The notes under the pieces were generated by a model. The model was not told the DNA's origin and ran no database searches. It was given only the letters and a program-made list of their open reading frames with translations. Below, piece by piece: positions 16,103 through 24,888 of a stretch of 33,045 bases of DNA. The stretch is from NCBI RefSeq assembly GCF_033947565.1, contig NZ_JARPVX010000041.1:1-33045 (forward strand), in the 5' to 3' direction. Each line of letters opens with the position of its first letter. Position 1 is the first letter of the stretch. A program made the position numbers and the translations under genes. Origin of the DNA: Lichenihabitans sp033947565. Its GTDB lineage: Bacteria > Pseudomonadota > Alphaproteobacteria > Rhizobiales > Beijerinckiaceae.

Positions 16103-18301
16103 ATGACTGCGCTTCGCGATCGTCTGACGGAGCTGAAGGCAGGGCTCGCGCGCATCGGCATCCTCTACCGATGGCGCCTCTCCGTCGGCTGGCGCGTGGC
16201 CATCCTCTGCATCCTGCCGATAATCGGCTTCGCGGCCCTCGCGGCCATTTCGGGCCTGAGCGTGCTGGAGATCCGCGGCTCGCTCGACCGGAGCCGCGTC
16301 AACATCCGGCAGGCCATGGACATGAAGGCCTTCCGCGACCGAATCGTCGAGATGCAGGTCGCGGTGGACGATTTCACCATCGAGCCGACCGCGGCCACGC
16401 GGGCCAAGGTTCTCGGCTTGCGCGATGGCGCCGCCAAGGCCATCGCTGCCATGACCGGCACCGAAAAGGCGAACCTCAGCCCCGGCACGACGGCAACGCT
16501 GACCAAGGGCTTGAAGACGGTGAGCCAGGACGTCGACGACGTCCTCCACGGCCAGGAGGCGCTCGGCTTCGACCACCATTCGGGCGTGACTGGCGAGGTC
16601 ACGAAGGATGTCGACGCGCTCGAAGCCCTGGTCCGTCAGGCATCCTCCTCCGATCCGGCGGGCGGCGTCGCGATGCTGGAGCATCTCCTGGCGCTGCGGC
16701 ACGGGCAGCTCGACTTCGCCGCAACCCACGACGACGGTCAGGCCGAGGGTTTCCGCAGCGCGCTGGCGGACCTGCAGCGCGACGCCGGCCAGCCGGGCCT
16801 TGCGGACCGCAAGAGCGAGATCGACGCGGCGGCCGGAGCCGCCAAGAAGGCGTTCGAACGCTGGGTCAAGGCGGCGGGCGACCTGTCGATCAGCCAGCGC
16901 GCCGCGAGCGGCCATTTCCGCATGCTGTCCGCCGCGGCCGCCAACGCCGTCGTCTCGGCGTCGCGCTCCGCCGACACGGCCCAGGGTAAATTGAGCGACA
17001 GCCAGGACCGGGCCACACTCATGATCGCGGCCACCATCGGGGCCGCGATCATCCTGTGCAGCGGCTTCGGCTTCGTCATCGGCCGCAGCATCTCGCAGCC
17101 CATCGTCCGCCTCGCGCACGCCATGCGGGAGATGGCGGCCGGCAATCTCGACGTGACGGTCGATGCCCGCCGCGGCGACGAGATCGCGCAGATGGCCGAT
17201 GCGGTGTTGACCTTCCGCAAAGCCGCGCTCGAGCAACGCCGCCTCGAGGCCGCAGCCGCGGACGCACGCGCCACTGCCGATGCCGAGCGGGCCCGCCGCG
17301 AGCGCGAGAAGGAAGTCGAGGCGGGCGAAAACCGCCTGGTCGTGGATTCGATCGGGAGCGGCTTGGCGGCCCTGTCCGACGGCAACCTGAGCCTGCGGCT
17401 CCATGAAGGCTTCCCGCAGAAATCCGAACAGCTCCGCCTCGACTTCAACGGAGCCGTCGAAACGCTGAGCCGGACCATGGTGGCCATCGCGGACCGGGCC
17501 CGCATGTCCCGCTCGCGAACCGATGCCATCGCGGCGGCGACCGACGATCTGTCCCGGCGCACCGAGTCCCAGGCCTCTAACCTGGAGGCCACGGCCAATT
17601 CGCTCGACGCCATCACCGAAACGGTCAAGTCGAGCGCCGATCATGCCACAACCGCCCGCGAGGCCGTGGCGGTCGCGAAGGCGAACGCGCAGAACAGCGA
17701 GCGCGTGGTCCAGCGCAGCATCGACGCCATGGGCGGCATCGAGAGTTCCTCCAAGCAGATCGGCCAGATCATCGCCGTCATCGACGAGATCGCGTTCCAG
17801 ACCAACCTCCTGGCGCTCAACGCCGGCGTCGAGGCGGCCCGGGCCGGCGAGGCCGGGCGCGGCTTCGCGGTCGTGGCGTCGGAGGTCCGGGCCCTGGCCC
17901 AGCGCTCGGCGCAATCTGCCAAGGAGATCAAGACGCTAGTGTCGGCCGCCACGGGCCATGTCGACCAGGGTGTCGGTCTCGTGGCGCAGGCCGGCAGCGA
18001 ACTCGCCAAGGTGGTGAGCGAGATCTCGCACATCGATGATTCGATCGCCGCCATCGCGGCCAGTGCGACCCAGCAGGCGGGCAGCCTGGCGCAGGTGAAT
18101 GACGCCGTCCGCTCCACCGATCGCATCACCCAGCAGAACGCCGCCATGGTGGAGGAGACCACGGCTGCCGTCACGGCCCTGGTGGAAGACATCGAGCAGC
18201 TCGACATGCTGATCGGCCAGTTCAAGACCGAGATACCGCTGTCGTCACCCGCAAGCACGCCCGGTCGGACACGTCGGCCGTTAAGGACGCAAGCCGCTTA
18301 A
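16103..18301 (+). CDS. Methyl-accepting chemotaxis protein
   Basis: A transmembrane chemoreceptor of 732 residues. Transmembrane helix 1 lies at about 30-53 and helix 2 at about 304-327, enclosing a mostly helical periplasmic sensor of about 250 residues. A HAMP domain (about 328-381, RSISQPIVRLAHAMREMAAGNLDV) follows. A second HAMP-like segment, DGNLSLRLHEGFPQKSEQLRLDFN, follows an Arg/Ala/Glu-rich coiled coil. The signalling hairpin tip is at about 552-607 (IDEIAFQTNLLALNAGVEAARAGEAGRGFAVVASEVRALAQRSA). There is no NWETF-type CheR tether at the C-terminus. AAGGA precedes the ATG. No che genes are nearby. Its position right after iolB suggests, but does not show, that it senses inositol or a related nutrient; it has its own upstream region and may be independent. 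Confidence 0.92.
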   Translation: MTALRDRLTELKAGLARIGILYRWRLSVGWRVAILCILPIIGFAALAAISGLSVLEIRGSLDRSRVNIRQAMDMKAFRDRIVEMQVAVDDFTIEPTAATRAKVLGLRDGAAKAIAAMTGTEKANLSPGTTATLTKGLKTVSQDVDDVLHGQEALGFDHHSGVTGEVTKDVDALEALVRQASSSDPAGGVAMLEHLLALRHGQLDFAATHDDGQAEGFRSALADLQRDAGQPGLADRKSEIDAAAGAAKKAFERWVKAAGDLSISQRAASGHFRMLSAAAANAVVSASRSADTAQGKLSDSQDRATLMIAATIGAAIILCSGFGFVIGRSISQPIVRLAHAMREMAAGNLDVTVDARRGDEIAQMADAVLTFRKAALEQRRLEAAAADARATADAERARREREKEVEAGENRLVVDSIGSGLAALSDGNLSLRLHEGFPQKSEQLRLDFNGAVETLSRTMVAIADRARMSRSRTDAIAAATDDLSRRTESQASNLEATANSLDAITETVKSSADHATTAREAVAVAKANAQNSERVVQRSIDAMGGIESSSKQIGQIIAVIDEIAFQTNLLALNAGVEAARAGEAGRGFAVVASEVRALAQRSAQSAKEIKTLVSAATGHVDQGVGLVAQAGSELAKVVSEISHIDDSIAAIAASATQQAGSLAQVNDAVRSTDRITQQNAAMVEETTAAVTALVEDIEQLDMLIGQFKTEIPLSSPASTPGRTRRPLRTQAA

Positions 18302-18610
18302 CAAAAGCTGCTGATCCTTCCCCGAAATAGTGGCAACCGGAAACGGGGAGTACGATGGCAGCTATCTACCCCGTCTAGTCCAGACGAAATCGCGCGCGCA
18401 GTGTCCACTGTGGAGAGGCGACGCATAATATCTGTTTGACCAGCTTGGGCGCGATGGAGAACGGCTGCTCTATATCGCAGACTGGCCGTTACCCGACTGG
18501 CGGCTTTGGGGTCTCGGTTTTGAAAAGGCGGCCGTTCACGCTGGTTGGTGACGAGGTCCGGTGAGCGCGCGAGTCGATCCGCTCGGCGCTGTTCGACAAG
18601 GCAAATCGAC
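18302..18610. other. Convergent intergenic region between the chemoreceptor gene and hemN
   Basis: About 310 bases of lower GC than the genes, with no credible ORF. CCCCG (18320-18324) and CGGGG (18344-18348) could form a weak terminator for the chemoreceptor gene. CAGTG-TC-CACTG (18399-18410) is a small perfect palindrome of unknown meaning. I see nothing else. Confidence 0.4.
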
Positions 18611-19951
18611 TCAAACCGCGAGGCTGAACGGCTGGGATGCGCCGCCCTGCCGGTGGGCATCGAAAATCGCAGCAACCACGCGAACGAACGGGCGGCCGAT
18701 CGCGGTCACCGCGACGGTGCCGCCGGCGAGCGTGACGAGGCCATCCGACACCATGGGGCGGAGGAGCGCGAGTTCGTCGGCGTAGGTGCGGGTGGGATCC
18801 ACGGCCGCGAGATCGACCCTGTGTGAACACATCAGTTGCTCGATGATCGCGCCGCGACTGCGGTCCTCGTCCGTCAAGCTGTAGCCGCGCGCCACGGGCA
18901 TCTCTCCGCGAGCGACCGCTGTCTCATAGGCAACGGGATCGGTGATATTCTGGACGTAGCCGAAGCCGAGGCGGGAGATCGCGGAGGCGCCGAAGCCGAT
19001 CAGGGTGCGGCTTTGGTCGTCCGTGTAGCCCTGGAAATTGCGATGAAGGCTGCCCTGTCGGGAAGTGACCGCCAAGGCGTCGCCGAGCTGAGCAAAATGA
19101 TCGATGCCGATCGCTTCGTATCCGGCACGCTCGAAACTGGCCGCGATCGCCCTGGCTTGGGCGAAGCGCTCCACGACGTTCGGCAAGGAAGCGGTGTCGA
19201 TCAAGCGCTGGTTGCGCTTGCGTTGCGGCAGGTGTGCATAACCGTAACAGGCCACCCTGTTCGGGCTCAGGGCCGCCACCTCGCGGACCGTTTCTTCAAC
19301 GGATGCCGTGGTCTGCCGGGGAAGACCGTAGATGAGATCGACATTGATCCGCGCGATGCCGGCGTCGCGCAGCGCCGCAAAGGCGCTCCCCACGACGTCC
19401 AGTGGCTGCACGCGTCCGATGGCGATCTGGACCTTGGGATCGAGATCCTGCACTCCGAGGCTTACCCGATTGCAGCCAAGCCGGGCGAGATCCCAAGCAA
19501 GCATCGGCGTCACGCTGCGCGGGTCGAGTTCGATGGCATGTTCGTACCCATCGTCGAAGGTGAAGTGGGACGCCAACCTGTCGAGAACGGCGGCCAGACC
19601 GGCCGCCCCGAGCAGGGACGGAGTGCCGCCGCCCCAGTGCAGATGCGCCACGCGCGGGCGACGGAGGAGATGGCGGCCGACCCGGTCGATCTCGCACTCC
19701 AGCGCGTGGCGGTACCGCGCCAGCACGGCGTCGCGGGACACCATCATGGTGGCGCAGCCGCAGTAATGGCAGATGTCCCGGCAATAGGGCACGTGGAGAT
19801 AGAGCGACACCGGCTCACCCGGGTTGAGCGTTCCGAGCCACCGCGCCTGATCGGCGGGGCCGACAGCGGCCGTGAATTCGGCCGCTGTCGGATAGGAGGT
19901 GTAGCGCGGCACCGCCAACCCCGCATAGCGCTGGACGAGCCGGCTCGTCAT
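18611..19951 (-). CDS. hemN: Oxygen-independent coproporphyrinogen III oxidase (radical SAM)
   Basis: It converts coproporphyrinogen III to protoporphyrinogen IX without oxygen, using S-adenosylmethionine and a 4Fe-4S cluster. The 446-residue protein has the HemN cysteine motif CRDICHYCGC (C57, C61, C64, C66), the SAM-site GGGTPS, the conserved RVSLGVQDLDPKVQIAIGRVQP and INVDLIYGLPRQT blocks, and the C-terminal GFGASAISRLG and RGYSLTDEDRSRG stretches. The ATG at 19951 starts the expected MTSRLVQRYAGLAVPRYTSYPTA. Its ATG overlaps the TGA of cydX as ATGA, implying translational coupling. Placement at the end of cydABX makes sense because bd oxidase needs three haems and is made when oxygen, needed by HemF, is scarce. 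Confidence 0.95.
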   Translation of the reverse strand: MTSRLVQRYAGLAVPRYTSYPTAAEFTAAVGPADQARWLGTLNPGEPVSLYLHVPYCRDICHYCGCATMMVSRDAVLARYRHALECEIDRVGRHLLRRPRVAHLHWGGGTPSLLGAAGLAAVLDRLASHFTFDDGYEHAIELDPRSVTPMLAWDLARLGCNRVSLGVQDLDPKVQIAIGRVQPLDVVGSAFAALRDAGIARINVDLIYGLPRQTTASVEETVREVAALSPNRVACYGYAHLPQRKRNQRLIDTASLPNVVERFAQARAIAASFERAGYEAIGIDHFAQLGDALAVTSRQGSLHRNFQGYTDDQSRTLIGFGASAISRLGFGYVQNITDPVAYETAVARGEMPVARGYSLTDEDRSRGAIIEQLMCSHRVDLAAVDPTRTYADELALLRPMVSDGLVTLAGGTVAVTAIGRPFVRVVAAIFDAHRQGGASQPFSLAV

Positions 19952-20085
19952 CGCCGCGGCCCGACCGACGGTGTGTCGAGGGCAGCGGAGAGGCGGCGAT
20001 CCTCGCGCATCTCGAACCACATCGCGTTCAGGATGCCGAACGTGCAGGCAAGGCCGAGGCCGAGGACCCAGGAGAAATACCACAT
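19948..20085 (-). CDS. cydX: Cytochrome bd oxidase small subunit
   Basis: A 45-residue protein starting MWYFSWVLGLGLACTFGILNAMWFE, which is the CydX pattern: one transmembrane helix preceded by Trp/Tyr and followed by the conserved W-x-E. CydX is known to stabilise the haems of cytochrome bd. AAGGA lies about 10 bases before the ATG. It follows cydB after 35 bases and its TGA overlaps the hemN ATG. The C-terminal 20 residues (REDRRLSAALDTPSVGPRR) are polar and less conserved. Confidence 0.93.
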   Translation of the reverse strand: MWYFSWVLGLGLACTFGILNAMWFEMREDRRLSAALDTPSVGPRR

Positions 20086-20120
20086 GGCGCCATGTCCTTC
20101 GTTGGAAGCCGGAATTCGGT

Positions 20121-21263
20121 TCAATAGGCGTTGGGGTTGCGGCCGATCGAGCCGGCCGTCACGGGGCCGCTCATCACCCGGTAGACCCAGGCCGTGTAGG
20201 CGAGGATGATCGGCAGGAAGAGCGCGGTCGCCAGCAGCATGGTCCAGAGGGTGAGGTGGCTGGACGAGGCATCCCACACGGTGAGGCTCGCGCGCGGATC
20301 GCTCGATGACGGCAGCAGGAACGGGAACAGCGACAGGCCGGCGGTCGAGATCACGCCGACGATCGTCAGGCTGGATCCGACGAGGGCCGTGAACCACGCT
20401 CGGCCGTTGAGACCGAGCCAGGCCAGTGCTGTGCCTGCGAAACCGAGCACCGGGGCCAGGATCATCCAAGGGTGGGCAGCGTAGTTGTGCATCCAGGCGC
20501 CGCTCTGCGGGACCACGGTCTTGTCGAGCGGGTTGGAGGGACCGGCGGTCTCCTGCAGGCTGGTGACAACGAAGCCGAGGGAACCGAAGGCGACCCAGAG
20601 TCCGGCCAGCGCGAACAGAACGAGCGTCGCGAGCGCAGCGAGCTTGCCATAGGCCCGGGCGCGCTCGACCGTGATGCCGGTCGTCCGCAGGGCGATCACC
20701 ACGGCCCCATGGATGGCGCACATGGCCAGGCTGACGAAGCCGCAAACGAGCGGGAAGGGTGTCAGCAGTCCGAAGAAGCTTCCCGCGTAGGAGGGGCGCA
20801 ACGTCTCGTCGAAGGAGAACGGCACCCCGCGCAGCACGTTGCCGACCGCGACGCCGAAGATCAGCGCCGGCACGAAGCCGCCGATGAAGAGCGCCCAGTC
20901 CCACACCGAACGCCAGGCCGGGTTCGCGACCTTGCCCCGGAACTTGAAACCCACCGGGCGCAGGATCAAGGCCAGCAGGATCGCGATCATGGCGAGGTAG
21001 AAGCCGGAGAACGAGACGGCATAGAGCGCCGGCCAAGCCGCGAAGATCGCGCCGCCGCCCAGCACCAGCCACACCTGGTTGCCTTCCCAGGTGGGTCCCA
21101 CGAGGTTGATCAGGACGCGCCGTTCGTCGTCCTTGCGGGCCACGAAAGGCAGCAGGGCACCGACGCCGAGGTCATAACCGTCGAACAGGGTGAAGCCGAT
21201 CAGCAGGATGCCGAGCAGCAGCCACCAGAGCACTCTGAGGGTTTCGTAATCGAGTGGGATCAT
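20121..21263 (-). CDS. cydB: Cytochrome bd ubiquinol oxidase subunit II
   Basis: An integral membrane protein of 380 residues, essentially the length of the E. coli protein, with eight to nine predicted helices. The N-terminal MIPLDYETLRVLWWLLLGILLIGFTLFDGYDLGVGALLPF is characteristic of the family, followed by NLVGPTWEGNQVWLVLGGGAIFAAWPALYA and RPVGFKFRGK. CydB carries no haem but forms the heterodimer with CydA. The C-terminus (YTAWVYRVMSGPVTAGSIGRNPNAY) is typical. It is second in the cydABX-hemN operon, separated from cydA by 90 bases that contain two strong hairpins. Confidence 0.96.
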   Translation of the reverse strand: MIPLDYETLRVLWWLLLGILLIGFTLFDGYDLGVGALLPFVARKDDERRVLINLVGPTWEGNQVWLVLGGGAIFAAWPALYAVSFSGFYLAMIAILLALILRPVGFKFRGKVANPAWRSVWDWALFIGGFVPALIFGVAVGNVLRGVPFSFDETLRPSYAGSFFGLLTPFPLVCGFVSLAMCAIHGAVVIALRTTGITVERARAYGKLAALATLVLFALAGLWVAFGSLGFVVTSLQETAGPSNPLDKTVVPQSGAWMHNYAAHPWMILAPVLGFAGTALAWLGLNGRAWFTALVGSSLTIVGVISTAGLSLFPFLLPSSSDPRASLTVWDASSSHLTLWTMLLATALFLPIILAYTAWVYRVMSGPVTAGSIGRNPNAY

Positions 21264-21290
21264 GTGACCGGAGGTCCTTCGAGTTGAGGG

Positions 21291-21333
21291 GGCGCCTTGG
21301 CGCCTGTCCCGAGCCGGCGCGTGGCCGGCTCGG
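21291..21333 (-). terminator. Tandem intercistronic hairpins between cydA and cydB
   Basis: CCGAGCCGGC (21309-21318) and GCCGGCTCGG (21324-21333) form a perfect 10-bp stem with the 5-base loop GCGTG. Next to it GGCGCC-TT-GGCGCC (21291-21304) gives a second stem. Neither has a T-run. They may protect the 3' end of the cydA message or set the CydA to CydB ratio; full termination is unlikely because cydB has no other visible promoter. Confidence 0.5.
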
Positions 21334-21353
21334 CCGGGAGAGCTTGGGGGAAA

Positions 21354-22949
21354 TCAGCGGTCGGGGGTCGCCGCCGCGCCGGTCGGCAGATGCGCGCTGC
21401 CCGCGAAGCCTTCGAGCGCGAGGGCCTTGTCGCTCGGCCCATGCCGGATCACGCGCACCATCAGGATCACCTCGACGATCGCGAGGCTCGTGTAGAGCAC
21501 GAGGAAAAAAGCGAGGCTGATGGCCAGATCCGTGAAGGTGAGGCCCGAGGCGGCATAGAAGGTCGGCAGCACGCCCTCGACGACCCAGGGCTGCCGGCCA
21601 TATTCGGCCACCACCCACCCGAGCTCGATCGCGATCCATGGGACCGGCAGGCTCAGAATGGCCAGCCACAGCCAGGCGCGGCTCGCCCCGAGCCTGTGTT
21701 TGGTCGACAGCCAGAACGCCAACCCGAAGAAGGCGATCAGGTAGATGCCGCACGCCACCATGATGCGGAAGCTCCAGAACAGCGTCCGCACATCCGGCAC
21801 CGTGTCCCAGGCGGCCTTGTCCACGAGGTCGGCCGACGCCGTGGCGACGTCGTCGGTGTAGCGCTTGAGCAGCAGGCCGTAACCGAGATCGCGCCAATGA
21901 GCGTCGAACACCTGCCTGGCTTTAGCGTCGGTCTTGTCCGCCTTGACTCTGGCAAGCGCCGCATAGGCCGTCATGCCGCTGCGGATGCGGACCTTGGCGT
22001 CCTCGACCAGCTCGGTGATGCCGGGCACTTCCGTCGAGATCGAGCGCGTGGTGATTAGGCCCGCCACTAAGGGGATCTTCATCTCATAGGTGTTGGCGCG
22101 GGTCTCTTGGCTCGGCACCGCGAAGACATCGATGCCGGCGGGCGCGGCTTCGGTGTGCCACATGGCCTCCATGGCGGCGAGCTTCATCTTCTGATGCTCG
22201 GTCGTGACGTAGCCGCTCTCGTCGCCCAGCACGACGACGGAGAGCGAGGCAAGGAGACCGAAGCTCGCCGCCACCGCCATGGAACGGCGGGCGAGGTCGG
22301 TGTGCCGGCCACGCAGCAGGTAGATCGCGCTGATCGACATCACGAACATGGCGCCTGTGCAGTAGCCGGCGCTCACCGTGTGGACGAATTTGGCCTGCGC
22401 GACCGGATTGAAGATCACGGCCATGAAGTCCTGGATCTCCATGCGCATCGTGTCTGGGTTGAAGGTCGACCCCACCGGGTTCTGCATCCACCCGTTGGCG
22501 ATGAGGATCCACAGCGCGGAGAAATTGGCCCCGAACGCCACCAGCCAAGTGACCGCGAGGTGGCCCACCCGGGACAGCCGGTCCCAACCGAAGAAGAAGA
22601 TGCCGATGAAGGTCGCTTCGAGGAAGAAGGCCATCAGCCCCTCGATGGCGAGCGGTGCCCCGAAGACGTCGCCGACATAGTGGCTGTAGTAGCTCCAGTT
22701 CATGCCGAACTGGAATTCCATGACGATACCGGTGGCGACCCCCATGGCGAAGTTGATGCCGAAGCACGTGCCCCAGAACAGCGTCATGCGCCGCCAGACG
22801 TCGCGGCCCGTCATCACGTAAACGCTTTCCATGATGGCGAGCATGAAGGACAGCCCCAGCGTCAGGGGCACGAACAGGAAGTGGTAGAGGGCTGTCGCGG
22901 CGAATTGCAGCCGCGACAGGTCCACGACGGACATGTCGATCATCATCAA
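21354..22949 (-). CDS. cydA: Cytochrome bd ubiquinol oxidase subunit I
   Basis: The haem-carrying subunit of the high-affinity quinol oxidase, 531 residues with about nine helices. All haem ligands known from E. coli are present with a constant offset of four: H23 (H19), H190 (H186), M397 (M393) and E449 (E445). The quinol loop holds KIPLVAGLITTRSISTEVPG and is of the long type, and GRQPW is conserved at 451-455. Three near-adjacent ATGs (22949, 22946, 22934) are possible starts; AAGG before the first favours 22949 or 22946. It is the first gene of the operon, and the perfect FNR box lies about 67 bases upstream, as expected for microaerobic induction. Neighbouring cydX and cydDC support a true cytochrome bd rather than the cyanide-insensitive CioAB type. 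Confidence 0.96.
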   Translation of the reverse strand: MMMIDMSVVDLSRLQFAATALYHFLFVPLTLGLSFMLAIMESVYVMTGRDVWRRMTLFWGTCFGINFAMGVATGIVMEFQFGMNWSYYSHYVGDVFGAPLAIEGLMAFFLEATFIGIFFFGWDRLSRVGHLAVTWLVAFGANFSALWILIANGWMQNPVGSTFNPDTMRMEIQDFMAVIFNPVAQAKFVHTVSAGYCTGAMFVMSISAIYLLRGRHTDLARRSMAVAASFGLLASLSVVVLGDESGYVTTEHQKMKLAAMEAMWHTEAAPAGIDVFAVPSQETRANTYEMKIPLVAGLITTRSISTEVPGITELVEDAKVRIRSGMTAYAALARVKADKTDAKARQVFDAHWRDLGYGLLLKRYTDDVATASADLVDKAAWDTVPDVRTLFWSFRIMVACGIYLIAFFGLAFWLSTKHRLGASRAWLWLAILSLPVPWIAIELGWVVAEYGRQPWVVEGVLPTFYAASGLTFTDLAISLAFFLVLYTSLAIVEVILMVRVIRHGPSDKALALEGFAGSAHLPTGAAATPDR

Positions 22950-23015
22950 GACCTTGTGTGATGCCGCATCGCATACGGCTTGGTCTTGGGTTAGGCGCCG
23001 TCGAACGGCTCCGCT

Positions 23016-23029
23016 TTGATTTCAATCAA
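23016..23029. promoter_or_regulatory. FNR/ANR box in the cydA-cydD divergent promoter
   Basis: TTGATTTCAATCAA is a perfect match to the FNR consensus TTGAT-N4-ATCAA. It lies between the divergent cydA and cydD starts. A possible -10 for cydA, TATGCG on the minus strand at 22975-22970, would put the box near -60, a normal activator position. It is only 27 bases before the annotated cydD ATG, so it could also repress or start cydD from close by. The FNR-type gene at 26764-27483 encodes the likely ligand. Confidence 0.85.
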
Positions 23030-23055
23030 TGCCGGGCCGTCGGTGAGCCTATCTG

Positions 23056-24888
23056 ATGGCGGCTTACCCGATGAGCCTGCCCATGTGCCGTTTCCGCCCT
23101 CCGCCCCCCCCCGTCCGCCGAACCGAAGGCGGCGCCTCGCTGCCGTCGCCGATTCCGGCCGGAAAAGCCCTGGTGGACCTCGCCCGTCAGGCCCGCGGGG
23201 CGCTCGCCGTGGCGGTGGCGGCCCCGCTGTTGGCGGGCGTGCTGCTGCTGCCGCAGGCGTGGCTGTTCGCGGACCTCGTGGAGCGCGCGTTCGTCGGCAA
23301 CGCCTCCGCCGGCGTGCTGCTGGCTCCCCTGGGCCTGATCGCGGGACTGATCGTCGCGCGGGCCGCCCTGGTCTGGTGCGGCGAGGTGTTCGGCAGCCGG
23401 GCCGCACAGAGCATCATGCGCGACCTGCGCGGTGCTCTGTTCCGAGGGCTGCTGCGACGGCGGCCGGACTGGACCGCCGCACGCCCGTCAGGCGCGCTGT
23501 CGGGCGCGATCGTGGACCAAGTGGGCCTGCTCGAGGGCTTCTTCGCCCGCTACCTGCCATCCATGGCGCTCGCAACCGCGCTGCCGATCGTCTTCGCCCT
23601 GACGGCCCTGTTCATCGAGCCCGCCGTGGGGCTGCTGTTTCTCGTCACCGCGCCCCTTGTCCCGATCTTCATGGCCCTGGTGGGCTGGGGAGCGGAAGCC
23701 GCCCACAAGGAACACCAGCAAGCCTTCCTGCGCTTGTCGGGCTTCTTCGCCGACCGGCTGCGCGGGCTCGTGACCCTGAAGCTTCTCGGCCGTGCCGAGA
23801 CCGAAACCGAGCGCCTCCGCGCGGCCGGCGACGACCTCCGGGCCCGCACGCTCGGGGTGCTGCGGATCGCCTTCCTGTCCTCGGCCGTCTTGGAGTTCTT
23901 CGCCGCGCTCGGGGTGGCGGGCGTCGCGCTCTATGTCGGGCTGACCTATCTCGGCTTTCTTCACCTCCACGCGGCGCCCCTGACGCTGCGGGCAGGCCTG
24001 TTCTGCCTGCTGATGGCTCCGGAGGTCTACCTCCCGCTGCGCCAGTTCGCGGCGCATTACCATGACCGGGCCGCCGCCAAGACCGCCCTGGAAGGCCTCG
24101 AATCCTTGTTCGACGGCCTGCCGTCGCTGAACGATGCCCCGACCAGTGCCGCAGCCGTCACCGGGAAGCTGCCGAGCGGGCCCTTGTCGGTGGTCGTGGC
24201 CGCGCTCGACCTTTCAACTCCAAACGGTGGCTGGCCCCTTCTGGTCAAGGCGGAGTTCGCCGCCGCGCCCGGCGCCCATGTCGCCCTCCTGGGCGCGAGC
24301 GGGGTCGGCAAGTCGAGCTTTCTGGAAGCTCTGGCCGGGCTCCGGTCCTGCGAAGGCGTCATCGAGCTCGGGGGCGTTCCGATTGCCGACGTGCCGGAGC
24401 ATGAGCTTCGTGCCCGCGTGGCCGTCTTAAGTCAGCGCCCGCACCTGCTTCACGGCACGATCGCCGACAACATCCGGTTCGCTCGCCCGGACGCCGCGGC
24501 GGCCGCGGTGCGGGCCGCTGCGGAACAGGCCGGTGTGATGCGCTTCGCGGCCACGCTGCCCGACGGCCTCGACACCGCCGTCGGCGAAGGTGGCCTCGGC
24601 TTGTCGGGTGGAGAGGCCCATCGCGTGGCCCTGGCCCGCATCCTTCTGCGCGACCCGGACCTGATCCTCCTCGACGAGCCCACGGCTCACCTCGACCCCC
24701 ATACCGAATCGGCCGTGCTGGACGCCATCCTCCGTTTCGCTAACGGTCGCACCTTGATCGTGGCCACCCATTCCGCCGCCGTGGCGGCGCGCATGGAGCG
24801 TGTCCTGCGGATCGAGGGTCGCATGATCCTGGCCACCCCGCATCGCCGCACGCGCGCGGTGCGCAACCCCCAGAAAGGTGCCGCATGA
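23056..24888 (+). CDS. cydD: Thiol reductant ABC exporter subunit CydD
   Basis: Half of the CydDC heterodimeric exporter, which moves cysteine or glutathione to the periplasm and is needed to assemble cytochrome bd. The 610-residue protein has an N-terminal six-helix exporter domain (about 45-330) and a C-terminal ATPase with Walker A GASGVGKSS from 413, signature LSGGEAHRVALARILL and Walker B LILLDEPTAHLD. The start is uncertain. The ATG at 23056 has a GGTGAG site, but the first 35 residues are Pro/Arg-rich and unlike other CydD, so ATGs at 23071 or 23083 are possible. It is divergent from cydA across the FNR box. Its TGA overlaps the ATG of a small ORF as ATGA. Confidence 0.92.
   Translation: MAAYPMSLPMCRFRPPPPPVRRTEGGASLPSPIPAGKALVDLARQARGALAVAVAAPLLAGVLLLPQAWLFADLVERAFVGNASAGVLLAPLGLIAGLIVARAALVWCGEVFGSRAAQSIMRDLRGALFRGLLRRRPDWTAARPSGALSGAIVDQVGLLEGFFARYLPSMALATALPIVFALTALFIEPAVGLLFLVTAPLVPIFMALVGWGAEAAHKEHQQAFLRLSGFFADRLRGLVTLKLLGRAETETERLRAAGDDLRARTLGVLRIAFLSSAVLEFFAALGVAGVALYVGLTYLGFLHLHAAPLTLRAGLFCLLMAPEVYLPLRQFAAHYHDRAAAKTALEGLESLFDGLPSLNDAPTSAAAVTGKLPSGPLSVVVAALDLSTPNGGWPLLVKAEFAAAPGAHVALLGASGVGKSSFLEALAGLRSCEGVIELGGVPIADVPEHELRARVAVLSQRPHLLHGTIADNIRFARPDAAAAAVRAAAEQAGVMRFAATLPDGLDTAVGEGGLGLSGGEAHRVALARILLRDPDLILLDEPTAHLDPHTESAVLDAILRFANGRTLIVATHSAAVAARMERVLRIEGRMILATPHRRTRAVRNPQKGAA

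Noticed and set aside
16088..17914. A 608-codon minus-strand open frame over the chemoreceptor gene
   Set aside because: Antisense shadow; the plus strand encodes a clear chemoreceptor.
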